A stretch of 64,000 nt of DNA, taken from NCBI GenBank assembly GCA_963855995.1, contig OY979724.1, positions 1,895,858-1,959,857 on the forward strand, given 5' to 3'. Below the pieces are notes generated by a model. That model saw only the letters and a program-made list of their open reading frames with translations. It was not told the origin of the DNA and searched no databases. The DNA is from Muricea muricata. Lineage: Eukaryota > Cnidaria > Anthozoa > Malacalcyonacea > Plexauridae. Each line of letters starts with the position of its first letter. The stretch's first letter is position 1. Below are positions 48,950 to 59,085 of this stretch, in pieces. Both the position numbers and the translations under genes were made by a program.

Positions 48950-49385
48950 GGAGCTATTCAGTATAAATAAAGTTAGTTTGGTTTAGGTTTCCTCCTGTAG
49001 TAACACTGGACCAGTGGTAAGAAATAATCTTTCCTGGACATCCAGGAAAAATAGTTTAGAACCGATAACATTACCTATTATAAAAAAAGTTAGTTTAGTT
49101 CAGGTTTTCTCCTTTAGTAACACTGGATCAATAAGAGACGACCCTTACTGGACCTCTAGGAAGAACAGTTTAGAACTGATAGAGCTATCCAGTATAAATA
49201 AAGTTAGTTTAGTTTAGGTTTCCTCCTGTAGTATCACTGGATCAATAAGAGATGATCTTCACTTAACCTCTAGGAAGAACAGTTTAGAACTGGTAGAGCT
49301 ATCCAGTATAAATAAAGTTAGTTTAGTGTAGTTTCCTCACGCAGTAACACTAGATCAATAACGTACTGGACCTCCAGAAAGTATA
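48950..49385 (+). repeat. 114-bp minisatellite, about 4 units
   Basis: Same unit as at 17.7-18.4 kb (TTTCCTCCTGTAGTAACACT, TATCCAGTATAAATAAAG). The first and last units are degenerate. Located about 270 bp upstream of the TEX2 start codon. Confidence 0.88.
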
Positions 49386-49520
49386 GTTCGTTTACAATCA
49401 AAACTTCAGAGAAATACAAGGTTTTACTGCTGTAGGATTTATTATCACTGAATTGAATTACAAAACTAAGTTATATTAAGGAATAAGGATTAGGATAAAT
49501 AAGCATGTTCACGAATTACT

Positions 49521-50549
49521 TTACGCGAGATTGCCTCCAAACCACCAATTTGTCGTAGCAGTCTGGTCGTCAGTACAACGAAAGTTAGGATTTACAAGAC
49601 TATTGTGGCCAAAATTATCTTCTTCGTGAGTTGCGCCTTGTTTGCCATTGAACTGACATGTCAGATAATTGGTGTCTGTATGCAGAAACCAGGTGTTTTT
49701 AGCTGCCCACCACGGTAAAGTGCAACCGGAACAACTGTGGCCACGGATATTCAAGTAATCTGTCTTCTTGCATACGTTAGCCCCCAAAAATGTCATTACA
49801 TCAAAATCTGCGAATTTTCCTCTCACGTAATCGCGATAGTCGACACCATGTGTTGGAAAGCTGCAGGTCGCTCGCCAGTGGGTGGACTGGGCACTAAGGT
49901 CGTTCATCATGCTCAAACTCATTCGGTATTTGTCCCAGTTTGGTAAGCTGTCGTCTACGGGAGAATCTACTGTAAATGGGTTCTAGCTCAGGAGGTGACT
50001 AGTGTCCATGCTTTTCCGCTCTCTGACGTCATATCACAGTAAACAGTGACAAGGTTTGAGTTGGCGTCATAAATTTTGTAGTAACCGTTGGTTTTTAAAC
50101 CTTTTTTCAAATGATCTAAACAACTTCGTGGCTTGGGAGATGAAATCGACTATAAAAAATTAATGAAACAATTAATTTGAACCTTTTGTATGATTCAAGA
50201 TCTAGATAAATACACCCAACTGAATTAAACATCGGTGATGATGCTAAATGGCCTTATTAGTTCTGCGGTGTTCTTCTTAGAAATCAGCTTAAGGCCTTCT
50301 CGCGAAAATTCTGCGTTGTTACATAATTCCTACTGCTAGTTCTAAACTTTTTATTCTGACAAATTTCACGATATGAAAAGAAACTAGCTTACAGAAAGAT
50401 TACAGCTGTCTGTAAACAACTCGATTCTCATTCTTGTGCCAACTTCTGCGAGAAATTCTGACAAATCGTGCTTCGAATGGAGTCTTGAAATAATTTGTTA
50501 CAACACTTTCGTTGTTGCCAATTAATACCTAATAAAATAATTAGAAACA

Positions 50550-50631
<82 letters not shown>

Positions 50632-50915
50632 TAGCAAGTAGATTTTATTTTTCCAAATAATTTTCTGAGCACTGACCTTGGAACCCAGATCTTCATACGT
50701 TTTCCAGTCCTCGCCAGTTTTGCTATACATGATAACGTAGGACTTTGTCCACTGATCTCCAGAGCGACCGCTGACAGGTTAGTCACGTTACCCGAATCAA
50801 TTTGAAGCCACGTTAAGTTATGGTCAGCAGTCGTCGCAGGTATCCATGCGCAGTTGCCGTTCTCATTTCTCAAGCGAGCATAGTGTGCAAAAGAACTGGT
50901 GTCTAGGATGGACGA
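49521..50915 (-). pseudogene. F5/8C (discoidin) plus fibrinogen-like gene, frameshifted
   Basis: Minus strand, 5' to 3'. At 50915-50672 a discoidin-like segment (SSFAHYARLRNENG, CAWIPATTADHNLTWLQIDS) changes frame before GRSGDQWTKSYVIMYSKTGE, so a few codons were deleted. At 50150-49980 a fibrinogen-like start (SCLDHLKKGLKTNGYYKIYD, LVTVYCDMTSESGKAWTLV) is followed by an in-frame TGA. A different frame then continues to 49521 (PNWDKYRMSLSMMN, THWRATCSFPTHGVDYRDYV, EDNFGHNSLVNPNFRCT, WWFGGNLA). I know this secreted or matrix-type domain order from cnidarian proteins. Two independent frame breaks and no signal-peptide exon mark it as dead, unless an undetected tiny intron or a sequence error explains one of them. 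Its 5' end abuts the broken TEX2 duplicate. Confidence 0.72.
50551..50631. repeat. (ATT)27 microsatellite
   Basis: Uninterrupted ATT for about 81 bp inside the discoidin/fibrinogen pseudogene intron. Confidence 0.97.
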
Positions 50916-50922
50916 CGACGTC

Positions 50923-52699
50923 ACTATAGCTGCTGTCTTCACGGCTTAATTTAAGTATGACCTCATCGCTGTCGCTTTTTCCTTGATCTGTGAGTCGCTT
51001 AAGGTAATACTCCAAGTTGATCATGGTTTCGATTGTCAACATGATTCCACCCTCGTAGTCGACGTCTAAGTCCACCCAGATCCCACGGTTATCTTGGTGC
51101 AGATTGTAAGCGCGTTGTATTGTAAGCAGGGCGTGACCCAACTTCATTTCTGTCACCTGAAACAGAATCACGGAATACAGCGTGTCTCGGAAAAAATATG
51201 TCAATGTGACAAAATAAGAAAAAAAATTACTTTCGCTTGAAGTACTTTGCTTGAAGTACAACTTAAAGATTGATGAAACAAGAACTTGGCAATGTTGCCT
51301 AGCCTCCCTGCAAATGTCGGCAAAATGAAATGCGCTCCGCATATACTCTGCATGTAAAAAATTCAGTTTTGGAGAAAGTTACACTTAAAATGCCCCTATT
51401 TCTTTTATACCAACATGGTTTGTGTTCAGTTCGCTACTGAGGATGGTGCACATGTCGAATGATAATTAAAGTAGATGAGAGTTGGCAGTCACATCTCGGT
51501 TAGCTACTTTACTTGATGCTTCCCGAACACAATCATGTCTTTTATTGAAGTGAAAACATACTCAAAATACTCATCCTTTTCCTTTATAAGTGCGATGTTT
51601 AAAAAGTCCCGTTTGATTATTCGTGAATGCCAACTCTCATCAAAGTTTGACTCGCCCTTAACTTCTAATCCAGCTCGCTAACCTACCTTGAGATAGCGAA
51701 TGAAAGGCGGAAGTTTCATGCGAGATATTTTATTCTGTATCCGGTTCTTGACCTTGTTGTTCCAGTTTTCGCTTCTCCATACATCCCAGAACAGTCGCCC
51801 TAGTAACGTGTTGACCCACGTCAGTTGCGCCTGCGATGAGGGCTCACGGTCAGCGCCGATCAACCTTGTCATGTATTGAGGAAAGCTGATCTGAGGGTTA
51901 AAGATGCTTTCGAATTCATGGGAATGTGTAGGAGGCTTCAGCACTCTCTCAATACGATAATACCTGGAAAAAGCCATACACTTAGTAAACGATACAGTGT
52001 ATAAAAGGAAAACGAAGAGTAAAGCCAGGGCGGGCAGAGTAGGGGGCCTGTATCTAAGAAAGAGAGGACACGTGCAAATTTGGATAAACTGGGGGGTGGG
52101 AGTGGGGGGATGGTGAATTGCGTCCTCGTCTGATCAGGGCTTAACAGTGAAAGGATGTTTTCTCCGCAGTGGTAAAAACGAGGATCGCTATTATTAACGA
52201 AAGCCAATTTCTAAGTGTCACGAACAGAATCCATACTGGTGTCTATTGAATTTTATTTTAGATCAGTGATTACGTACCATTCCTCCTTTGCCCGACCTGT
52301 AGGGCTAAATAGGAACATTCCTTCGGTAACAGAAGGAAGAACAAATGTATCCTCGGATCCCACGGCATCCCCAGCAGTCTTGTCCTCGTTTGGTTTCTCG
52401 AAAAGTTTCAAATAAATAGGATACTTCTTTGCCCAAAGCCGTTTCAAAGTCATTGTTTCAGGTACAAGTTCGATTTCCCCGCCATTCTTCAGGTCGTATT
52501 CCTTGGATTCGCTGAATTTTACGCTGTCGTTTTGTCCAAGCATGCTGCTTCGTTTGATTTTGGGCAGTTCGTCTTGTCTCGGCGAGTAGAACGTCATCGT
52601 GTGACCCGACAGGTTGACGTAAACTGGTCGAATTTGATCGACATCGCTAAAGTCGACCGGTTCGAGGGAGTTGTAACGCGACGTCTTGAAAAACCATCC
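50923..52699 (-). pseudogene. Truncated TEX2 duplicate (exons 2-4 only)
   Basis: Exon counterparts: 52278-52699 (422 nt), 51687-51963 (277 nt), and 51156 down to about 50923. The first two keep the exact length, splice sites and reading frame of the working exons, with few amino acid changes (for example VWRSENW for VWKSEYW). The exon 4 copy stops after REDSSYSDV and runs into the discoidin pseudogene. There is no membrane-hairpin exon and no C-terminal SMP exons, so it cannot make TEX2. The intact frames suggest a recent duplication. Confidence 0.85.
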
Positions 52700-52777
52700 C
52701 TGTTAAACAAGACAAATTTAATACCTCCTACCCACATAGACTACAAGGCCAATTGTTGTCATTTTGCAAAAATACGA

Positions 52778-52968
52778 CTTGTTATCAATGAGCAGATATC
52801 GGCATGGCTTGCGACGGCTTGTTGACGACAAGTTTGTTTTAAGTTGACGACAAGTCTGTTGCAAGTTGAATGCCAAAATTTGCTATCCGCAAACTTGCTC
52901 CAAGTTGTCGTAACAAGTCTGCGGCAAATGGTAAGTTTCAGCAAGCCTCATTGACTTGTGTTGCAAAG
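52778..52968. repeat. CAAGTTGT-rich palindromic repeat (right duplication copy)
   Basis: Paralogous to 39705-39895, so the insertion preceded the segmental duplication. Confidence 0.6.
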
Positions 52969-53028
52969 CTGTCAACAAAGACAACTAAACCAAGCCTGAC
53001 CGCCGCCGTTTTAAAACCAATTTCCTAG
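52969..53028 (+). pseudogene. RING-kelch gene relic: last 19 codons and stop
   Basis: ACTAAACCAAGCCTGACC through CCAATTTCCTAG encodes TKPSLTAAVLKPIS and stop, the partner of the 39897 relic. Confidence 0.75.
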
Positions 53029-54281
53029 ATTCTATTGGACTGAACTACACGAACTAAAACAGACTAAGTAACAGCATGACTGAGATATTAATATTTTGTA
53101 TCTGTTTGTAGATTTTATAATGATTATACTAATTATGATAATTAATATTCAGTATCTTGGAATAAAAACATTTTAAACCTGTTAATTTTTGTGTGATTAA
53201 AGGAAATGTGGGAAAATCTAAAGAATTCCTTAACCCTAACTATACAAACAGCAGCCGTGATGTCAACGTTTATATGAATCTGACCAGAGAGAGGGCAAGA
53301 CTGAACTCTATTTTCAAAAGTTACAGCTATATTGTCTTTCTTTGCAAATTGATAGATGTTAGATTCTTCCGGAGAAAACCGCTGGGAAATTCTCTACTTA
53401 ATACAAACAGAATTTAAACGGAAGTCAGTAAGTGAGAGGGTGATTTCTCGAAAGGTCGACGGTTTATTGTCTTAATCGTTTACCTGGTGAAATGTTCCAT
53501 AGTTTTGACTGCTTTACAGTCAATCTCCATTGACAGGAATCACATCAAATAAAACCAAACCAGGTCCAAAGAATTTTATGGTTTCGTTTGAAAGCTTAAG
53601 TATTTCTCGAATCTGCATTGAGTGATACTTGAATCTAAATTTCGTAATATGCTCTGCATGATTTCCGCTATAGAATTTCTCCAAAAGCATCAAAATTGGT
53701 GCATTTCATTCGCATACACACGAAAAATACAATCAGCAGTAACCAAGACGCAACAAACGGTATTTTGTAATCTTACATTAAAGTAAGAAATCCTTTAGCA
53801 ACCCATAATAAAAACTTCTGATCTTTCAAATAAGGTTCATGTCTGATCGTGTAAACTATGTTACTACGATGCAATACAATAATATCCACTACTAACTTCG
53901 CGACAAACGGCCTTCGCTCAAAACGTCAAATTTTTGCTTGAATGGTTTAGACAGTAAAAGAAACCAATGGCTTTGTGTGTTTTGTACTACACCAAGGTCA
54001 CCACTACCTACACTGTCAACTTAATTCAAATGCAAAAATATGTTAGGTATACGAGAGAAACTATTTTTAGAAAATCTGAAGAATTTATTTTATGTACAAA
54101 CCTCGTCAAACCTGTTTGAATCCGCCCTGATGTCGATACTTGACACCACATGGGGTGGCCTTACGATATAACAACACATCATTGCGTTATTTTTATTTCA
54201 ATACGAAGATGGAAACTCTTAGACAGAGTCGATAAAATGTCGTTTCAATAACAATATTCAAAGCAGAGAAAACAGAGAGAA
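53029..54281. repeat. Shared RING-kelch flank, right copy; 5' region of the short-form gene
   Basis: Collinear with 40.0-41.4 kb. The last 250 bp must include the promoter and 5' UTR of the 54282 gene. No counterpart of the TRADD-N-like exon is present. Confidence 0.6.
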
Positions 54282-55817
54282 ATGGCGAGTCTAGATTCGT
54301 TCGGTGGATATGAAGAAAATAGATTTGAAAGCAAAGTAGACATTAAACTGCAGTGCTCGGTATGTCTCAGGGTCTTCAAGGACCCAGTACAATGTCCGAA
54401 CGAACACTACTTCTGTCGCTCGTGTATTCAAACGAATTTGCGCCACAACGCCGAAACCTGTCCTGTGTGCCAACATCCTCTGACGGCAGAAACCTTGACC
54501 AAACCACCGAGAATTTTGACGGAAATGTTGGAGAGTCTCATCATTAGGTGTGATTACGAACTCTATGGTTGTCAAGAATTGATCAAGCTTGAATTTCTTG
54601 ACGAGCATGTCAGGAGCTGTGGCTATTCACCAACACGTTGCACAAACGCTGGTTGTGCTGAAGTGATAAACCGACACGACAAAGAACAACATGAACGCGA
54701 ACTCTGTCAGTTTCGTAAGATCGTTTGCCAAGATTGCGGAGAACAACTAATATGGAAGTCAAGTCGTCTACACCCGTGCTTCATGCAAAAGCAAATAGAC
54801 GATTTAGCGAGAAGATTGGACGTTGTTCAGATTGATATGAGCGAAGTCAAACATGAAGTGAAGCTGACTAAAGAGGAAATGACATATCTTACGAGAGAAG
54901 CGACTGAAAGATGTGATCTATTTAATGGCCGCCAGAAGATTTTCGTCTATGGAGGGTGGAATGGGGAGATTAGCATTAATTCAGTAGAGTCCTACAGCTG
55001 GCCCGATGATACCTGGACATTGGAAGCAGCAATGAACGAGGAGAGATCAGGCCATTCAGTATTTGTCCATGATCGTGAAATTTATGTCGGCGGCGGATTG
55101 ACTGGGACCGAGTGCACTGACAGTATCGAGATCTTGAATGTTGACGAGGAGAATTTGAAACGAAAGCCGCAGTTCAAGATGCCAATCAAATGTAAAGGAC
55201 ACAAGATGGTTTGTCACGAGAACAGTGTGATTCACACTGGCGGACGCTCCGACGATGGCAGTGTTTCAGACGCGATTTACGAAATCAGTCTACAACCTCC
55301 ACACAACACAAAGTTATTGGCCAAGATGCCAGAGCCAAGATGTTTCCATGGCTGTGAAATAATTGACAACCAAGTAGTAGTGGCTGGAGGAATGACATCA
55401 AAATACATCGATGACGCTAAAAACACTGTGTACGCATACGATCTTCACAACAAGGAACTTAAAACTTTAACGCCACTTCCATTTCCTGTTACTGAGATGG
55501 CTACTGTTAGTTATAAAAATAATGTAATTTTGATCGGAGGTGTTGATGATGATCGTAAAACATTAAACACAGTAGCAATGTACGATGTCAAAACGGGGGA
55601 AACTAAAGAGTTACCTTGTCTTAATCATGAAAGAGCAGGGTGTGCAGCAGTTATCACTGGCAATGTCATAGTAGCGATGGGAGGATATGTTTATGAAACT
55701 GAAACTTATCTTAATTCTGTCGAGTTCTTAGACTTAAGCACCAATGTATGGAGAGAACTGTCACCAATGACAACTAAACGAAGAGTGGCTGCTGCAGTTT
55801 TAAGACCAATTTGCTAG
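54282..55817 (+). CDS. Short-form RING / TRAF-zinc-finger / kelch protein, single exon
   Basis: An intact 511-aa frame without introns, clearly paralogous to the 42.4-44.7 kb gene from the RING onward. RING C3HC4 at residues 25-64 (CSVC, CPNEHYFCRSC, CPVC). TRAF-type zinc fingers about 86-165, with the same CGYSPTRCTNAGC and CQDCGE signatures. A short coiled coil carries only one KLTKEEM heptad where the paralogue has three. Kelch propeller about 222-511 (IFVYGG, YVGGG, VVVAGG, VLIGG, VAMGG). Its start (gagaaATGG) replaces the upstream TRADD-N-like and linker exons, for which I find no counterpart in 53.0-54.28 kb. Divergence is concentrated in the kelch loops, as expected if those surfaces bind variable partners. 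Likely role: E3 ubiquitin ligase (inference from domains). AATAAA at about 55961. It is flanked on the left by a truncated TEX2 duplicate and on the right by the foldback element. Confidence 0.88.
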   Translation: MASLDSFGGYEENRFESKVDIKLQCSVCLRVFKDPVQCPNEHYFCRSCIQTNLRHNAETCPVCQHPLTAETLTKPPRILTEMLESLIIRCDYELYGCQELIKLEFLDEHVRSCGYSPTRCTNAGCAEVINRHDKEQHERELCQFRKIVCQDCGEQLIWKSSRLHPCFMQKQIDDLARRLDVVQIDMSEVKHEVKLTKEEMTYLTREATERCDLFNGRQKIFVYGGWNGEISINSVESYSWPDDTWTLEAAMNEERSGHSVFVHDREIYVGGGLTGTECTDSIEILNVDEENLKRKPQFKMPIKCKGHKMVCHENSVIHTGGRSDDGSVSDAIYEISLQPPHNTKLLAKMPEPRCFHGCEIIDNQVVVAGGMTSKYIDDAKNTVYAYDLHNKELKTLTPLPFPVTEMATVSYKNNVILIGGVDDDRKTLNTVAMYDVKTGETKELPCLNHERAGCAAVITGNVIVAMGGYVYETETYLNSVEFLDLSTNVWRELSPMTTKRRVAAAVLRPIC

Positions 55818-56628
55818 ATTGATCTTATTGAACTGTATGAACAAAAGGCAGCTAATGTAACAGCACGACTGATGTAATAAGTATATTGAATTTATGTAGA
55901 ATTTATAATATATTATACTAATTATATAATTAATCAATGTTTATAAGTTAAATGTTGGAATAAAAACCTCTCAAACGTTTTAATTTTTGTGTGATTAGAG
56001 GAAATGTGGGAAAATCTTGGGAAAACCTTAATCAAATGGTCTGGGCAATTCAAAACCGAATTGTGAAGACACTCCCTCCTAACGTCCAGTTATTAATGGA
56101 GCCCCCCCCCCCCCTCCTCCCACCTTTTGTAATATCATTTTACAAGCTACATTTCATGAGAAAGAACAAGAGTAAAACTCACATTTATATCTGAACACAT
56201 TCATGTCATACAGCATGATGTTTTTGCCATATGTTTATAATCTCCCAAATTAACATTGCTTCGAAACACTTCATAACAACAAATAACATATTTCGCCAAA
56301 TACTGAATCTCTCCAAAAACATCAAAATTGATGCATTTTATTTGCACAGACACGAAACACACAATCAGCAAACACCAGCAACAAACGGTATTTTGTCATC
56401 TTAAACTAAAGTGAGAAATCCTTTTGCAACCCATAATCAAAACTTCTGATCTTTTCAAATAAGGTTCATGTCTGACCGTGTAAACTATGATGATATCTAC
56501 CACTAACTTCGCGACGAACGGCCTTCGCTCAAGACATCCAAATTCTGCTTGTAATGTTCAGCTGGTAAAAGAAATAATGGTTATGTCTGTTTTATGCTAC
56601 ACCACCCACACTGGTAACTAAATGCAAT
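55818..56628. repeat. 3' flank of the short-form RING-kelch gene
   Basis: AATAAA at about 55961. The following sequence (AATTTTTGTGTGATTAGAGG; TTTTATTTGCACAGACACGA) is repeated at 40.1, 53.2, 59.1 and 62.9 kb. Confidence 0.65.
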
Positions 56629-57220
56629 TATGGGCGCCATTTGTAAAAAAATTATTTATGTCGAAAATGTGTATTTTTTTATTATTTACCTAAATAATTC
56701 ATTATTTACAAAAAATGCGTTACTGTTTGTTAAATAATCCATAGATTATTTCAAAATAATCCACACATTATTTACAAACAATCTTGGAAACATTTCATTA
56801 TTTGTAAATAAGACAAGGATTGTTCGCAAATAATGCTTCGCTGTTTTATATAATAAATGGATTATTTAATAAATAATCCATTATTTATTTAAATAATAAA
56901 TTGTTTATTTAGACCAAATAAATTATATAACAAATAATCCATTTCACTTATTTATAATAAATGGATTATTTAGCAAATAGTAGATTATTTATTTAAATAA
57001 TAAATGGCTTATTTAGAGCGAAACGAATTATATAATATATAATTTTTTTCACCCTGAACCGCACGCCGCCCGCCAAATATAAAAAAAATATGGCGACCAA
57101 CCAAGTCAGCTGGCCGGTAGTTGTGCAGCCGAAACAAAATACCGGGGGGAGTAAACCAAAGCAAAAATAGCGGGATTTTCTTTCCCGCATCGATCTTCTT
57201 TGTTTGTCGAACACATTATC

Positions 57221-57781
57221 AGGGACCTTACGATTTATAGGACGGCAACGCGACGGCAACGGCGAGAAAACACTTTATGATGTAGCTTAGTAAAGCATAG
57301 AAGTTGTTTATCATCAATCGCATAAATTGAGTTAACACATGTTAACAACACTTTGGACATGAGCTACATGTTTAAAAAGAGTTCTTAACTAGATCGAATT
57401 TAAAACTCCACCAGCTAAATTCAATACGCCTGCGTTCAGTGGTGTAGCCAGCGTCGATAATTGGAGGGACGAATATTCATGTATCATGTTTTGCATCATT
57501 AATTTCTTTTGAAATCGATTGTTTTTAAGGTCTGTGAACACAAATATATGAATATTCGCCCCTCCAATTATCGAAGCTGGCTACGCCACTGCCTGCGTTA
57601 ATACAATAAGTGAAAACATTTCATTTGCCGTCGTCAACAATACGAGAGCCGCTTTTCAAATATTCAACACTACTATAATTATTTATATAATTCACAACTA
57701 TAATTATTCACTTCTTTTCAATTGACTGTTTGTCTTAGGACGTTCCCGTCACGTTGTCGTTCTGTAAATCGTAAGGTCCCT
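57221..57781. mobile_element. 561-bp nested element (AGGGACCTTACGATTTA ends) in foldback copy 1
   Basis: The terminal AGGGACCTTACGATTTA is mirrored by TAAATCGTAAGGTCCCT. It interrupts only one arm of the foldback element. It contains a hAT MITE at 57437-57591. Confidence 0.8.
57437..57591. mobile_element. hAT-type MITE, 155 bp, target duplication CCTGCGTT
   Basis: CAGTGGTGTAGCCAGCGTCG ... GCTGGCTACGCCACTG, with CCTGCGTT at 57429-57436 and 57592-57599. Ends resemble the 15204 and 37120 elements, interior different. Confidence 0.9.
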
Positions 57782-58095
57782 AATGTCGTCAGTCGTCGAA
57801 CGCCGAACTTCAGATATGAATAATTCATCAACATCGCCAACAAATGTCAATCAGGTCTTGAGCCAGATTGCAAGGCTCATTGAAAGTGTAAGCTCTGACA
57901 CTCGGAACAATCCTTCAACGGTTTCAAGCAATCCTGAACCGAGACAGACGGAAGCATCTCGGCCACAATTCCGAGTATCAGAGCTTACACTTTCAATGAG
58001 CCTTGCAATCTGGCTCAAGACCTCATTGACATTTGTTGGCGATGTTGATGAATTATTCATATCTGAGGTTCGGCGTTCGACGACTGACGACAATA
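57782..58095 (+). repeat. Central palindrome with captured coding-like sequence
   Basis: Arms of about 122 bp encode, from either side inward, a plausible protein N terminus (MSSVVERRTSDMNNSSTSPT, VLSQIARLIESVSSDTRN); a spacer of about 60 bp follows. I do not recognise the source gene. The 178-aa frame reading through both arms is a palindrome artefact. Confidence 0.7.
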
Positions 58096-58685
58096 ATGTG
58101 TTCGACAAACAAAGAAGATCGATGCTGGAAAGAAATTCCCGCTATTTTTGCTTTGGTTTACTCCCCCCGGTATTTTGTTTCGGCTGCACAACTACCGGCC
58201 AGCTGACTTGGTTGGTCGCCATATTTTTTTTACATTTGGCGGGCGGCGTGCGGTTCAGGGTGAAAAAAATTATATATTATATAATTCGTTTCGCTCTAAA
58301 TAAGCTATTTATTATTTAAATAAATAATCTACTATTTACTAAATAATCCATTTATTATAAATAAGTGAAATGGATTATTTGTTATATAATTTATTTGGTC
58401 TAAATAAACAATTTATTATTTAAATAAATAATGGTTATTTATTAAATAATCCATTTATTATATAAAACAGCGAAGCATTATTTGCGAACAATCCTTGTCT
58501 TATTTACAAATAATGAAATGTTTCCAAGATTGTTTGTAAATAATGTGTGGATTATTTTCAAATAATCTATGGATTATTTAACAAACAGTAACGCATTTTT
58601 TGTAAATAATGAATTATTTAGGTAAATAATGAAAAAATCTACACATTTTCGACATAAATAATTTTTTTACAAATGGCGCCCCATA

Positions 58686-59085
58686 TTATACTACACAAAT
58701 TCTTGTTAAAAACGTCACTGGATTTATCCTGTTTATAAACCTGTCAAACCTGTTTGAATCCGCACGTTACTTGATACCACTTGAGGTGGTCTTGTGATAT
58801 AACAACACATCATTGCGCTATATACATTGATATTTGTTGCGTTAGATTCAAGATTGTGGTTGCAATTATTTGGATGTTATTAGCGCACTTTCTGCACAAA
58901 GATAAAGGTATCTTAACAATACTTTCTTTTAAATTACCTTACCTTAAATATGGTTAACGAGTTCTTTATATAGATATATGATTTAGCAATTCAAAATACG
59001 CAGACGATTTTTAAAGCGTGCATGGTGGGAACAATTTAGAACGCTAGCTCCACTACTGGCTACGGATCTGCATGTTACTCCTCTG
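58686..59085 (+). repeat. Partial RING-kelch 5' flank (orphan)
   Basis: Matches 41500-41860 and 63200-63590 (CTGTTTATAAACCTGTCAAA, GGTTAACGAGTTCTTTATAT) and then breaks off before any exon, switching to 3'-flank sequence near 59100. Confidence 0.75.

Larger units (their letters stand above)
50923..54358. repeat. Segmental duplication, right copy
   Basis: Counterpart of 37745-41486, collinear. Here the RING-kelch start continues into the full 511-aa gene, while the left copy is cut. Confidence 0.85.
56629..58685. mobile_element. 2.06-kb palindromic foldback element, copy 1
   Basis: Ends TATGGGCGCCATTTG ... CAAATGGCGCCCCATA. Arms of about 600 bp are reverse complements, rich in AAATAATCCATTATTTA. 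An inner palindrome (57782-58095) carries a coding-like frame. Without the nested 561-bp insert at 57221-57781 the whole element is one palindrome of about 1.5 kb with a roughly 60-bp centre. No target duplication could be confirmed for this copy. No transposase. Confidence 0.88.

Noticed and set aside
57783-58319. 178-aa frame (and its mirror at 60877-61413)
   Set aside because: It reads through both arms of a palindrome; only the first 40-60 residues could derive from a real gene.
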